A stretch of DNA of 64,000 bases from Syntrophus buswellii (GTDB taxonomy: Bacteria > Desulfobacterota > Syntrophia > Syntrophales > Syntrophaceae), in assembly GCF_046097065.1 (NCBI RefSeq), contig NZ_CP175563.1, forward strand, positions 868,001 to 932,000, written 5' to 3'. Under the pieces are notes generated by a model. That model searched no databases. It was not told where the DNA came from and saw only the letters and a program-made list of their open reading frames with translations. A program made the position numbers and the translations under genes. The first letter of the stretch is position 1; the number at the start of each line of letters is the position of its first letter. Positions 51,703 through 59,163 of this stretch are shown in pieces.

Positions 51703-52309
51703 GGTGTGTTTCCCCGGCCTCCAGAAGAAGCCAATCGTTGAGAAAAGGAAAGGTTCGGATGAATTCGATGTCCGGATCGGACTGTGACAGCCGGTTCAGC
51801 AGGTCGAGATACCGTGCGGCATAATGCTCCAGGTCCGCATCCGTCAGTCGGTAAGTCCCCTGAACGGCAAAAGGCGGCAGGTAGATCATCCTGCAGAGGG
51901 TGGCCGTCTGCTGAAAGGGAATGAGGATCTCGCCCATGGAAAAACGGTTGAAGCCGTTTGCCGCATACTCGCTTCTCGCTCCGCCCGACGAGACGGCGTT
52001 GAAGATCCATTTGCCCTTCAGGGCGTCCCCCCCTTCGCCGTGGGCCCATCCGTGCTCGAGGACCAGGTCGATCCACTGCTTGAGCATCGCCGGGGCGCTG
52101 TACATGTAGATGGGGTGCTGCCAGACAATGACCTGGTGCTCCAGCAGCAACTCCTTTTCCCGTTCCACGTTGATGTTGAAGTCCGGGTACCGTTCATAGA
52201 GGTCATGAAGCGTTACCGCCGGATGTTGGCCGATATCCTTCAACAGCGCCCGGTTGACGCGCGATTTTTCAAACCGGGGGTGGGTAAAAAGGATCAGAAT
52301 CCGATTCAT
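51680..52309 (-). CDS. KefF/KefG-type NAD(P)H:quinone reductase, ancillary subunit of the antiporter
   Basis: 209 residues. Flavodoxin-like fold: ILILFTHPRFEKSRVNRALL at the N-terminus (FMN phosphate-binding loop), VIVWQHPIYMYSAPAMLKQW near residue 62, and GWAHGEGGDALKGKW, which resembles the YGxG-type segment of KefF/MdaB. It reduces quinones and binds Kef to activate it. It overlaps the antiporter by 23 bp, so the two are co-translated. Confidence 0.92.
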   Translation of the reverse strand: MNRILILFTHPRFEKSRVNRALLKDIGQHPAVTLHDLYERYPDFNINVEREKELLLEHQVIVWQHPIYMYSAPAMLKQWIDLVLEHGWAHGEGGDALKGKWIFNAVSSGGARSEYAANGFNRFSMGEILIPFQQTATLCRMIYLPPFAVQGTYRLTDADLEHYAARYLDLLNRLSQSDPDIEFIRTFPFLNDWLLLEAGETHHDQHPSP

Positions 52310-52340
52310 GGTTCAGCTTTCATGGAGTTCCGGCTGCCGA

Positions 52341-52380
52341 AGAAAACGTTCCCGGGCTGAGAGACGCGTTATGGGGAACG
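52341..52380 (-). terminator. Probable terminator after the flavin reductase gene
   Basis: Minus strand: CGTTCCC (52380-52374) pairs with GGGAACG (52353-52347) around 20 bases and is followed by TTTTCTTC. It lies between the flavin reductase stop and the quinone-reductase start, so the Kef pair may have its own promoter or depend on read-through. Confidence 0.5.
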
Positions 52381-52402
52381 CTGTGAAAAGATGAAAATCC
52401 GC

Positions 52403-52882
52403 TTACTTGTCTCCCCGGTACACGCCACCGTAGTCGGCCGTTGTCAGAGGAGCGGTTGTGCCGCTCAAGATCATGCCTCCCGACTGAATCGTCCCGATAA
52501 AAAGGGTATGGTCGCCGGTGCCGATCGTATGATCCACCGTGCAGTCCAGATAACCAATGCAGTCGTCCAGGACGGGAAGTCCGGACGGCGAGGGACTGTA
52601 GCTGCACGCATCGAATTTCTTGCGCCAGTCCGCGATCTTGAACTGGCGGATTCTTTCAGCGGATTCGCGGGGGAGGACATTGATGCAGAAGGTTCCCGAT
52701 TCCCGGATCTGTTCGTGACAGAGTCTGCTCTTCCGGATGGCCAGGGCAACCCTCGGCGGCTCATGGGAGCACTGGGTCACCCAGGAGGCGATCATGCCGT
52801 TAAAGCCCTCGGGGGATAAAACTGTGACGAGATAGATTCCGTAAGAAAACCTGTCGAGTACATCCTGCCATGCCTTATCCAT
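52403..52882 (-). CDS. Flavin reductase-like, FMN-binding domain protein
   Basis: 159 residues from the ATG at 52882, preceded by a perfect GGAGGTG at good spacing. The extra four residues of the longer frame lie over that site. Motifs of the flavin reductase split-barrel family: FSYGIYLVTVLSPEGFNGMI, SWVTQCSHEPPRVALAIRKS, GTFCINVLP and VDHTIGTGDHTLFIGTI. Such proteins supply reduced flavin or act in electron transfer, sometimes fused to rubredoxin in anaerobes. Here it stands alone, upstream of the Kef pair, and may join in the redox defence. Confidence 0.9.
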   Translation of the reverse strand: MDKAWQDVLDRFSYGIYLVTVLSPEGFNGMIASWVTQCSHEPPRVALAIRKSRLCHEQIRESGTFCINVLPRESAERIRQFKIADWRKKFDACSYSPSPSGLPVLDDCIGYLDCTVDHTIGTGDHTLFIGTIQSGGMILSGTTAPLTTADYGGVYRGDK

Positions 52883-53192
52883 ATTCACCTCCACAAATCA
52901 GGACAAGCAAATCAGCCGTTTATGAATCTATTAACTAACATCGGGACGGTCGTAATTCAATTCTTAAAATGTGCAATCGATTTCGCCCCCCCCGTTCTGT
53001 CCTGTTCCGGGATCCGTGCATGAAGCCAGTCCGGCGTCAGAGTTCCAGGCTGGTGATATTTCTATTGGGATATGGAGAATTTCCGCGTGATGTTCTGGCT
53101 CCAATCGTTCCGATTGACCATAACTGCAAGGGCCTGGTTGAAAGAAAAAATCGCATATATGAAAGTCTTTTTCCTTTTGTAGTTGCGTTTGT

Positions 53193-53225
53193 ACAACCGT
53201 AATTTTTATTTTAGCTTACGGTTGT
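53193..53225. promoter_or_regulatory. Palindrome, candidate enhancer (UAS) for the sigma-54 promoter
   Basis: ACAACCGTAA (53193-53202) and TTACGGTTGT (53216-53225) are perfect inverted copies around a 13-base A+T-rich centre. The site lies about 70-100 bp upstream of the -24 box, the usual distance for a bacterial enhancer-binding protein. The spaced-dyad form suits a dimeric HTH regulator. Confidence 0.55.
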
Positions 53226-53294
53226 TATTCTGATATATAACTCAAATAGATAAAATAACATCACTTTATCTGGAAACTGGCTGTTCCGGCATTG

Positions 53295-53310
53295 TGGCAC
53301 ACAAAATGCG
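53295..53310 (+). promoter_or_regulatory. Sigma-54 promoter of the MBL-fold/NifU-like/aminotransferase genes
   Basis: TGGCAC, five bases, ATGCG. The -24 element is perfect, and GG (53296-53297) and GC (53308-53309) are exactly ten bases apart. The start point near 53321 is about 68 bp before the first gene. Confidence 0.7.
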
Positions 53311-53388
53311 GAATTCATCGATTTGAGCAGGCAAGGCATTGAAAAAATGTCCAGCAGCGGAAAGGCCGGAATCCGAAGGTAAACGGCT

Positions 53389-54030
53389 GTGAAGATTACC
53401 ATCGTCTATGATAATGAAACACAAAGGAAAGAACTCAAACCAGATTGGGGCTTTTCATGTATCGTGGATGTGGAAGGCAGGAGGATTCTCTTCGATACCG
53501 GCGCCAATGGTTCCATATTGCTGGGCAACATGGAAAAGATCGGGGTGAATCCCACATCGCTGGATGAGATTTTTATCTCCCACGATCATTGGGATCATAC
53601 GGGTGCACTTGCTGATGTTCTCAGAGCAAGGGGGGGAAAAATCAAGGTTTATGTACCTGCTTCTTTCTCAAGTGTTCCAGGCGCAGGTGAGTTCGTCAAG
53701 GTAGGTCCTGCCCTTGAAATACACCAGAATATCTATTCTACGGGTGAGCTGAAAAATATTGAACAGTCAATGATCGTGAAAACGGAAAAGGGCCTGGTGG
53801 TATTAACCGGATGTTCCCATCCCGGTGTTGGAGAGATTCTGAAGACGGCAACTCGCTGCGGGAAAGTGAGTGCGCTGATCGGGGGATTGCATGGATTTAG
53901 AGAATTTGGCCTCCTCCGGACGCTGGATATTGTTTGTCCTACACACTGCACGTTGTACAAATCGGAGATAGAGGCGATATTTCCCGAAAAGTTTATTCAG
54001 GGTGGGGTGGGAAAGGTGATTGACTGGTAA
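53389..54030 (+). CDS. Metallo-beta-lactamase-fold hydrolase
   Basis: 213 residues. The start at 53389 is a GTG inside GGCTGTGAAG. The binuclear metal motif is SHDHWDHTG near residue 64. Further ligands are probably the His in LTGCSHPG near 145 and in PTHCTLYK near 190. The short length, GGLHGF box and C-terminal arrangement match the archaeal-type MBL proteins annotated near dihydropterin/aminobenzene-phosphate synthases, but the reaction is unknown. First gene behind the sigma-54 promoter. The next gene follows after 63 bp. Confidence 0.85.
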   Translation: MKITIVYDNETQRKELKPDWGFSCIVDVEGRRILFDTGANGSILLGNMEKIGVNPTSLDEIFISHDHWDHTGALADVLRARGGKIKVYVPASFSSVPGAGEFVKVGPALEIHQNIYSTGELKNIEQSMIVKTEKGLVVLTGCSHPGVGEILKTATRCGKVSALIGGLHGFREFGLLRTLDIVCPTHCTLYKSEIEAIFPEKFIQGGVGKVIDW

Positions 54031-54093
54031 ACACGGCAAACCAAGAATAGTTTTTTTGTATATTTCGACACTAAACAATCGAGAGGTGCTGAG

Positions 54094-54543
54094 ATGGATG
54101 ACGCATTTGATGAATTGCAGAAAATGATTGACGAGGATATGCGGCGTATTTACTCGGAGGTGACCATAAACCACGCCATGAATCCCCGCAATGTGGGAAG
54201 CTTGAAGGATGCCGATGGGTGGGCAAGATATACCGGTCCCTGTGGCGATACTATGTCGATGTGGATAAAAATGTCAGGGGACATTTTGAAAGAAGTACGG
54301 TTTTCCACCGATGGCTGCGGCACCAGTGCGGCATGCGGCAGCATGACCACGGAGCTGGCCAAGGGAAGAAAATGGTCGGAGGCCTTGGAAATAAGCGATG
54401 TCGATGTTCTACGAGAACTTGGCGGCCTTCCCGAGGACGATCAACATTGTGCTCTGCTGGCTGCTACGACTCTCAAACTTGCCATCAGCGACCACCTGAA
54501 TCGACGCAGGGAACCTTGGAAAAAATATTACGAACGGCGCTGA
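54094..54543 (+). CDS. NifU/IscU-like iron-sulfur cluster scaffold
   Basis: 149 residues, after GAGAGGTGCTGAG. It assembles or carries Fe-S clusters. The three conserved Cys are in TGPCGDTM near residue 50, DGCGTSAACGSM near 75 (with an extra Cys), and EDDQHCALLAATT near 115, and NPRNVG near the N-terminus is family-typical. The LPPVK motif of housekeeping IscU is not present, and no iscS or hscAB lies nearby. It may be a specialised scaffold for an anaerobic or nitrogen-related function, given its RpoN control. Confidence 0.9.
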   Translation: MDDAFDELQKMIDEDMRRIYSEVTINHAMNPRNVGSLKDADGWARYTGPCGDTMSMWIKMSGDILKEVRFSTDGCGTSAACGSMTTELAKGRKWSEALEISDVDVLRELGGLPEDDQHCALLAATTLKLAISDHLNRRREPWKKYYERR

Positions 54544-54617
54544 TGCCCCCTGTAGAAGGTTTCGGCGCCCACCACGTCGATGACTAAGGCGTGTCCGGCA
54601 ACAAAACGGGACAAATG

Positions 54618-54642
54618 AGGCCGGCAATCAGCGCGGCCTTTT
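54618..54642 (+). terminator. Possible attenuator hairpin before the aminotransferase gene
   Basis: AGGCCG (54618-54623) pairs with CGGCCT (54634-54639) around a 10-base loop and continues into TTTT. It is short, so full termination is doubtful. It would reduce read-through from the NifU-like gene into the aminotransferase gene. Confidence 0.35.
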
Positions 54643-54658
54643 CAGAAGGAGGCCCATC

Positions 54659-55669
54659 ATGACGATCATAATGGAAAAAGGCGGGGGAACGTTCCATGGC
54701 ATTAAACTCCTGCTTTGCGAAAACCCGCTGCCGCCGATTGACGAGGCCGTCGCGGCAGCCGGGGCAGAGTTGGCGCAAAGCAATTACTACACAGAAGCTT
54801 ATTCGGCGCCGCTGCGCCGGCTCATCAGCGAACAGCTCGGCATTTCCGAACGTCTTATTCATATAAATGCCGGCTCCGAACTCATCCTCCGTCAGCTCTT
54901 CGACCGCTTTGGCAGGCAGGTCCACCTGCTGACTCCGACCTATGTCCTTTTTCCCGAAATCGCAGGGCGTTACACGGAAACCAGACTCTCTCCCGAAAAA
55001 GGTTTTGCCTATGACCTGGCCAACCTGGCGATACCCACAGGCACTACTCTCGCAGTTATTGTAAACCCAAACAATCCAAATGGAGGCACCTTCGATATGG
55101 CTCCTCTGCCCGATCTGCTGTGCCGCCACCCTGAGACGCTTTTCCTTATTGATGAAGCATTCATAGGATTGGCTGGTGAATCTGCTGTGCACCTGGTTCC
55201 CAAATATCCCAATCTACTCGTGACCCGCACCCTGTCCAAAGCACACAGCCTCGCGGGTTTTCGTGTGGGTTACGGAATATTTCCCGAGGCTGTCGCCGAT
55301 GACCTGAACAGTCATAACGATGCCTACCCGCTTGCTCGTCCCAGTCAGGCGGCAGCCATGGCCACTCTTCAGCATGAAGACAAGATTAAAGCCCGCGCTT
55401 CGCAATTGCATGCCTGGACGGAGGAACTCGCCGCCCAGTTGCGAAGTATGGGGGTAAGCACATTTCCAACCGAGACCTATTTCTTTCTGGCTGACTTCTC
55501 ACCCTATGACGCATCAGGACTTGCGGACCGACTTCGCGACCGTAACATCCTGATCAAGCCGCTTAATGATCCTGCCCTTGGCCCTGGGTATATGCGCATC
55601 ACCACGGCATTGCCCGAAGACAACCGTCGGTTTGTCGATGCGCTGAGGGAGATTATGGCAGGTGTCTGA
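54659..55669 (+). CDS. PLP-dependent aminotransferase, HisC-like
   Basis: 336 residues, with AGAAGGAGG upstream. It is a fold-type I class I/II aminotransferase, close in pattern to histidinol-phosphate aminotransferase: INAGSELILRQLFDRFG near residue 65, IVNPNNPNGGTFD near 137, LFLIDEAFIGLAG near 165, the PLP Lys in TRTLSKAHSLAGFRVGYGI near 200, and YMRITTALPEDNRRFVDAL at the end with the substrate-carboxylate Arg. It lacks his-operon neighbours, so the substrate may differ (phosphonate, cobalamin linker or other amino acids). It is separated from the NifU-like gene by 115 bp and may be partly independent. Confidence 0.88.
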   Translation: MTIIMEKGGGTFHGIKLLLCENPLPPIDEAVAAAGAELAQSNYYTEAYSAPLRRLISEQLGISERLIHINAGSELILRQLFDRFGRQVHLLTPTYVLFPEIAGRYTETRLSPEKGFAYDLANLAIPTGTTLAVIVNPNNPNGGTFDMAPLPDLLCRHPETLFLIDEAFIGLAGESAVHLVPKYPNLLVTRTLSKAHSLAGFRVGYGIFPEAVADDLNSHNDAYPLARPSQAAAMATLQHEDKIKARASQLHAWTEELAAQLRSMGVSTFPTETYFFLADFSPYDASGLADRLRDRNILIKPLNDPALGPGYMRITTALPEDNRRFVDALREIMAGV

Positions 55670-55713
55670 AGCTGGCCCTGTCAAGACTTATCATTTGTGA
55701 TGCGAGGGGCGGT

Positions 55714-55791
55714 TTGAAAGAAATTAGGCTGCTTACTTTTCAGAATTGCCCACCTTGCAACCGTTTGGCTCCTGGAAAGACCTGGGAATAG
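55714..55791 (+). pseudogene. Possible remnant of a thioredoxin/glutaredoxin-like gene (CPPC)
   Basis: A 25-codon frame, TTG start after GAGGGGCGG, reads KEIRLLTFQNCPPCNRLAP and stops at a TAG. A beta strand followed by CPPC is the start of a thioredoxin-fold protein, but no continuation is evident in other frames, so this would be a broken gene or chance. It lies 45 bp after the aminotransferase on the same strand. Confidence 0.3.
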
Positions 55792-55958
55792 AGATTGGTG
55801 TTGGACGTGGTCGTTTTGCATCCCGGTGGGTGTGACGACAGGTTTGGATCCCTCCCCGGCAATGCCTGCCTGCGCTTACTGCACGCGGGATCGATGCCAT
55901 GGAAGGCCTTGATTCTAAAATTTTTCAACCCGGAATCAGGACGCTGCTGTTAAACTCC

Positions 55959-56771
55959 TTATCCGGGCTTCATAAAAGACCAGAGGGTGGCGATAAAATC
56001 TTTTACCTTCTGTATCAAGAGGTTTCGAATGCGGATGTTCAGATAGAGGTCTCCGGCCTCTCCGCCGGCGCGGCCGGCCTCGCCCATTCTCTTGAGGCGC
56101 AGTTGCTGCCCCGTCCTCATGTTTGCGGGGATGGTTACGACAAGCTCCCTTCCCGTCCTTTGGGAAGAATATCGCACCCTTCCGCCAAGCCGGGCCTGTT
56201 CAGGGGAAAGAACGATGGAATCCTGTAAGTCCTTGCCCCTTTCAGGCAGTTCAATGCCCCATTTCTTTTTCAGGCCGTATCGGATCAGCTTCTCCAGGTA
56301 TCCACCAGGGTAGGTAATGCCTCCGGCGCCCTGTCTGTTTCCGACGCCGCCCACAATGACCCGGCCGAATACCCCCGGCTTTCTGAATTCAAAGGTTCGA
56401 TATCCCGCGCCGTAGGATTCCCGGAAGATGTCGTCGAAGCCCCTGAATCCGAAGGCACGGCTGAACTCCTCGAAGATCTGCTGGATATCCGAGCCCCTGA
56501 AGATATCCTGATCGGAATGGGTCTGCCGAAACTGGCCGTAAGCCGATGATCCATAGGTCTGCCTGAGCGCATCGTATTCGCTTCTCTTCCGGGGTTCGGA
56601 AAGCACGGCGTAGGACTCGTTGATCTCTTTCATCCGGTCCGCCGCCTCCGGATTGTCCCTGTTCCTGTCCGGATGGTGCAGCAGGGCCAGCCTGCGGTAT
56701 GCGTCCCGGATCTCCTTCTGAGTGGCATTGTTCTCCAGTCCCAATATGCTGTAGTAATCTTTTTGTTCCAT
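55959..56771 (-). CDS. DnaJ-domain protein (type III/CbpA-like co-chaperone)
   Basis: 270 residues from the ATG at 56771, where the J domain begins. The 32-residue extension of the longer frame is Arg-rich and unlike the family. J domain residues 1-68: DYYSILGLENNATQKEIRDA, LHHPDRNRDNPEA with the HPD that stimulates DnaK ATPase. A Gly/Phe-rich, Tyr-rich linker follows to about 165, then one partial DnaJ C-terminal substrate-binding unit (KDLQDSIVLSPEQARLGG, GQQLRLKRMGEAGRAGG, GDLYLNIRI) at about 185-255. There is no zinc finger, so it is not the main DnaJ. The end RNLLIQKVKDFIATLWSFMK is amphipathic and may contact membrane. It is downstream of htpG on the same strand. Confidence 0.88.
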   Translation of the reverse strand: MEQKDYYSILGLENNATQKEIRDAYRRLALLHHPDRNRDNPEAADRMKEINESYAVLSEPRKRSEYDALRQTYGSSAYGQFRQTHSDQDIFRGSDIQQIFEEFSRAFGFRGFDDIFRESYGAGYRTFEFRKPGVFGRVIVGGVGNRQGAGGITYPGGYLEKLIRYGLKKKWGIELPERGKDLQDSIVLSPEQARLGGRVRYSSQRTGRELVVTIPANMRTGQQLRLKRMGEAGRAGGEAGDLYLNIRIRNLLIQKVKDFIATLWSFMKPG

Positions 56772-56908
56772 GGTTTTTCGTTTCCGGTCAAGGCCTCCTT
56801 GAAATCTTCTCATCCGGTAGAGATCGAACCAGGCTGTGCTGGAGGTGGTGGAGAGTTTGGCAGGCACAGTATAGGATATGTTCTTAAATTGCTGTTCAGG
56901 GGTTGTTT

Positions 56909-56950
56909 CTTCCTTTCCTCATGATCCGCGGAAATAATGAGGAAAGGAAG
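56909..56950. repeat. 14-bp perfect inverted repeat between htpG and the DnaJ-like gene
   Basis: CTTCCTTTCCTCAT (56909-56922) and ATGAGGAAAGGAAG (56937-56950) are exact inverted copies around 14 bases. It lies 75 bp past the htpG stop and about 140 bp before the DnaJ-like start. No U-run follows on either strand and it is not a CIRCE element, so it may be an operator, an RNA-processing stem or a Rho-dependent pause. Confidence 0.7.
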
Positions 56951-57025
56951 GCCCCTGTGATTCATTATGGTTTTCCCAGCGGCCGGGGCTGGAATTCGAG
57001 CCATCAGGGAGTTGAGGCGTCTTTT

Positions 57026-58939
57026 TCAATCGGCAACGGAGCCTGTCGCCAGGTCCCCGATCATTTTGCTGAAGCGGGAGGGATTGTCCAGCCTGCCGCC
57101 CTCGGAGATGACGGCCATGTCATAGAGGAACTGGCTGTAGTCTTTCAGCACCGGCGCCTTCCGGTCTTTTTCATAGATTTCTCTCATCCGTGAAAGCAGG
57201 GGATGGTCCATGTTCAATTCAAGCACCCGCTTGGTCCGGGGCACCTCCTGGCCGTTTGCACGGAGGATTTTCTCCAGGAAGGCGCTCATGTCGTGTGGGT
57301 CGCCCGAAAGGCAGGCGATGGATTCTTTCAGGTGTGTGGACGGTTTCACGTCCTTTACCACGTCATCCAGGGAGGATTGAATGCAGCCGAACAGGGCGTT
57401 ATAGACATCCTTCTTCTTTTCGTCGATTTCGCCGATGTCCAGGTCCCCCTTCTCGGCGCTCCGGAAGCCCTTCTTCTCGAACTCATGCAGATCACGGATG
57501 ACCCATTCATCGACGGGGTCGGTCATCAGCAGGACCTCGTAGCCTTTCTCCTTGAGCTGTTCAAGGTGGGGGCTGTTGAGGAGCACCGTCAGATTCTCAC
57601 CGGTCATGTAGTAAATCTCCTTCTGATCGGGCATCATCCGGCTGACATACTCCCGCAGGGAGATCCACTGCCCGTCGTATTTTGTCGTCTTGTACCGCAG
57701 CAGCGAAGCGATCTTCTCCCGGTTTTCGAAATCGGCGGAGATTCCGCTTTTGAGGACGTGGCCGAATTCTCCGTAGAAGGATTCGTATTTCTCCTTCTCC
57801 ATGCCGGCGAGCATGTCCAGCAGCCTCTTCACGAGATTCGTCCGGATGTTCCGCACCAGGGCATTCTGCTGCAGAATTTCACGGCTCACGTTCAGGTTGA
57901 GATCCGGCGCATCGACGACGCCCTTGATGAAGCCCAGATAAGGCGGCATCAGGTCGGTGCAGTTTTCCATGATGAAGACGCGCCGGCTGTACAGATGGAT
58001 GCCGTGCTTCCTTTCGTGGAGAAAGAAATCGAAAGGCAGCTTGGTGGGGATGTACAGGAGAGCACTGTATTCCGTCGTGCCTTCAAGCTTGAGATGGAGG
58101 CGGGAGTGGGGAGGGTTCCAGTCATGGCTGATGTGGCTGTAGAATTCGTTGTACTCCTCTTCTGAAACCTCGGACTTGTCCCTGGCCCAGATGGCCTTCA
58201 TCGAGTTCAGGGTCTCCTCCTCGACGACTGTTTCCGTCCTGCCGGGATCGGGTTTGCCCTCCGCGTCAAGAACGGGCTTTGTTTTTTTCACATCCATGAC
58301 AATCGGGTAGGCGACAAAATCCGAATGCTTTTTTACGATCTCCCGGATGGCCCATTCCGAGGTGAAGTCCTGCCCGTCTTCCTCCGCCTCCTTGAGCTTC
58401 AGGATCACCGACGTTCCCCGGGTGGCCTTTTCCGCTTCTTCAATCGTGTAGGAGCCGTCTCCGGAAGATTCCCAACGGACGGCCCTGTCGCTTCCGGCTG
58501 CTTTGGTAACCAGGGTGACCTTTTCGGCAACGATGAATGAGCTGTAGAAGCCCACACCGAACTGACCGATCAGCTCGGGGAGAAGGGCGTCGTTTTTTTT
58601 CGCGGCGTTCATGGCCTCCGCAAAGACCGCCGTACCGCTTTTGGCGATCGTACCGATATTTTCCGCAACTTCATCATAGGTCATGCCGATCCCGTTGTCG
58701 GAGACTTCCAGGGTTCTCCGGCCGGCATCGGGTTTGACGACGATTTTGAATTCCGTGTCCGTTCCGAGAATATCGGGCTCCAACTGTGCCTTGAAGCGGA
58801 GTTTGTCGATCGCGTCGGATGCATTGGAAATCAGCTCCCTGAGAAAAATTTCAGGGTGCGAGTAAAGAGAATGAATGATGATATTCATCAGCTGGTTGAT
58901 TTCGGTCTTGAAGGAGTGCGTTTCTTTGCGGCTTTCCAT
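57026..58939 (-). CDS. htpG: Chaperone protein HtpG (Hsp90)
   Basis: 637 residues from the ATG at 58939, which follows ACGGAGGATTT. The upstream 13-residue extension covers that site. ATP-driven homodimeric chaperone. GHKL ATPase motifs: LRELISNASDAIDKLRF near residue 30, SDNGIGMTYDEV near 80 and GQFGVGFYSSFIVAEKV near 125. The middle domain has YSRRVFIMENCTDLMPPYL near 340 and NVSREILQQNALVRNIR near 370. The C-terminal dimerisation domain is complete, ending near LATGSVAD. No heat-shock promoter was identified with confidence. Confidence 0.96.
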   Translation of the reverse strand: MESRKETHSFKTEINQLMNIIIHSLYSHPEIFLRELISNASDAIDKLRFKAQLEPDILGTDTEFKIVVKPDAGRRTLEVSDNGIGMTYDEVAENIGTIAKSGTAVFAEAMNAAKKNDALLPELIGQFGVGFYSSFIVAEKVTLVTKAAGSDRAVRWESSGDGSYTIEEAEKATRGTSVILKLKEAEEDGQDFTSEWAIREIVKKHSDFVAYPIVMDVKKTKPVLDAEGKPDPGRTETVVEEETLNSMKAIWARDKSEVSEEEYNEFYSHISHDWNPPHSRLHLKLEGTTEYSALLYIPTKLPFDFFLHERKHGIHLYSRRVFIMENCTDLMPPYLGFIKGVVDAPDLNLNVSREILQQNALVRNIRTNLVKRLLDMLAGMEKEKYESFYGEFGHVLKSGISADFENREKIASLLRYKTTKYDGQWISLREYVSRMMPDQKEIYYMTGENLTVLLNSPHLEQLKEKGYEVLLMTDPVDEWVIRDLHEFEKKGFRSAEKGDLDIGEIDEKKKDVYNALFGCIQSSLDDVVKDVKPSTHLKESIACLSGDPHDMSAFLEKILRANGQEVPRTKRVLELNMDHPLLSRMREIYEKDRKAPVLKDYSQFLYDMAVISEGGRLDNPSRFSKMIGDLATGSVAD

Positions 58940-59163
58940 AAATCCTCCGTGGCGTCGTAATGGATCATCCCCTGACACAGGGACATGGGGATAAAACGGT
59001 TTTGCGCCGATAAATTGGCAACCAATTCGCAGTTGTCAAGGCCCTATTGTTCAGATGGGAAGAAAACCGCTGCCTCGCCGGCAGCGTCCGGGCCGCCGGC
59101 GGAGTATGCCGTGGCAGCTGTCTCTGCAAGCCCTGTGGGGCGGTTCCGGCCGGCCCTGCGGAA

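Larger units (their letters stand above)
52883..53388. other. Long regulatory intergenic region
   Basis: 506 bp between divergent genes, markedly A+T-rich around 53150-53275. It contains a 10-bp inverted repeat (53193-53225) and a sigma-54 promoter (53295-53310) for the rightward operon, plus a C8 run near 52986. The 77-codon ORF at 52969-53202 ends inside the palindrome and has no protein-like features. Leftward promoter boxes for the flavin reductase were not identified. Confidence 0.6.

Noticed and set aside
52969..53202. 77-codon ORF in the long intergenic region
   Set aside because: It ends inside the palindromic regulatory site, carries a homopolymer at its start and resembles no protein.
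59011..59039. TTGACA upstream of htpG as a sigma-70 promoter, or a sigma-32 promoter there
   Set aside because: The -35 box is perfect but no acceptable -10 lies at 16-18 bases, and the sigma-32 half-sites (CTTGA, CCCCAT) are about 40 bases apart, too far.
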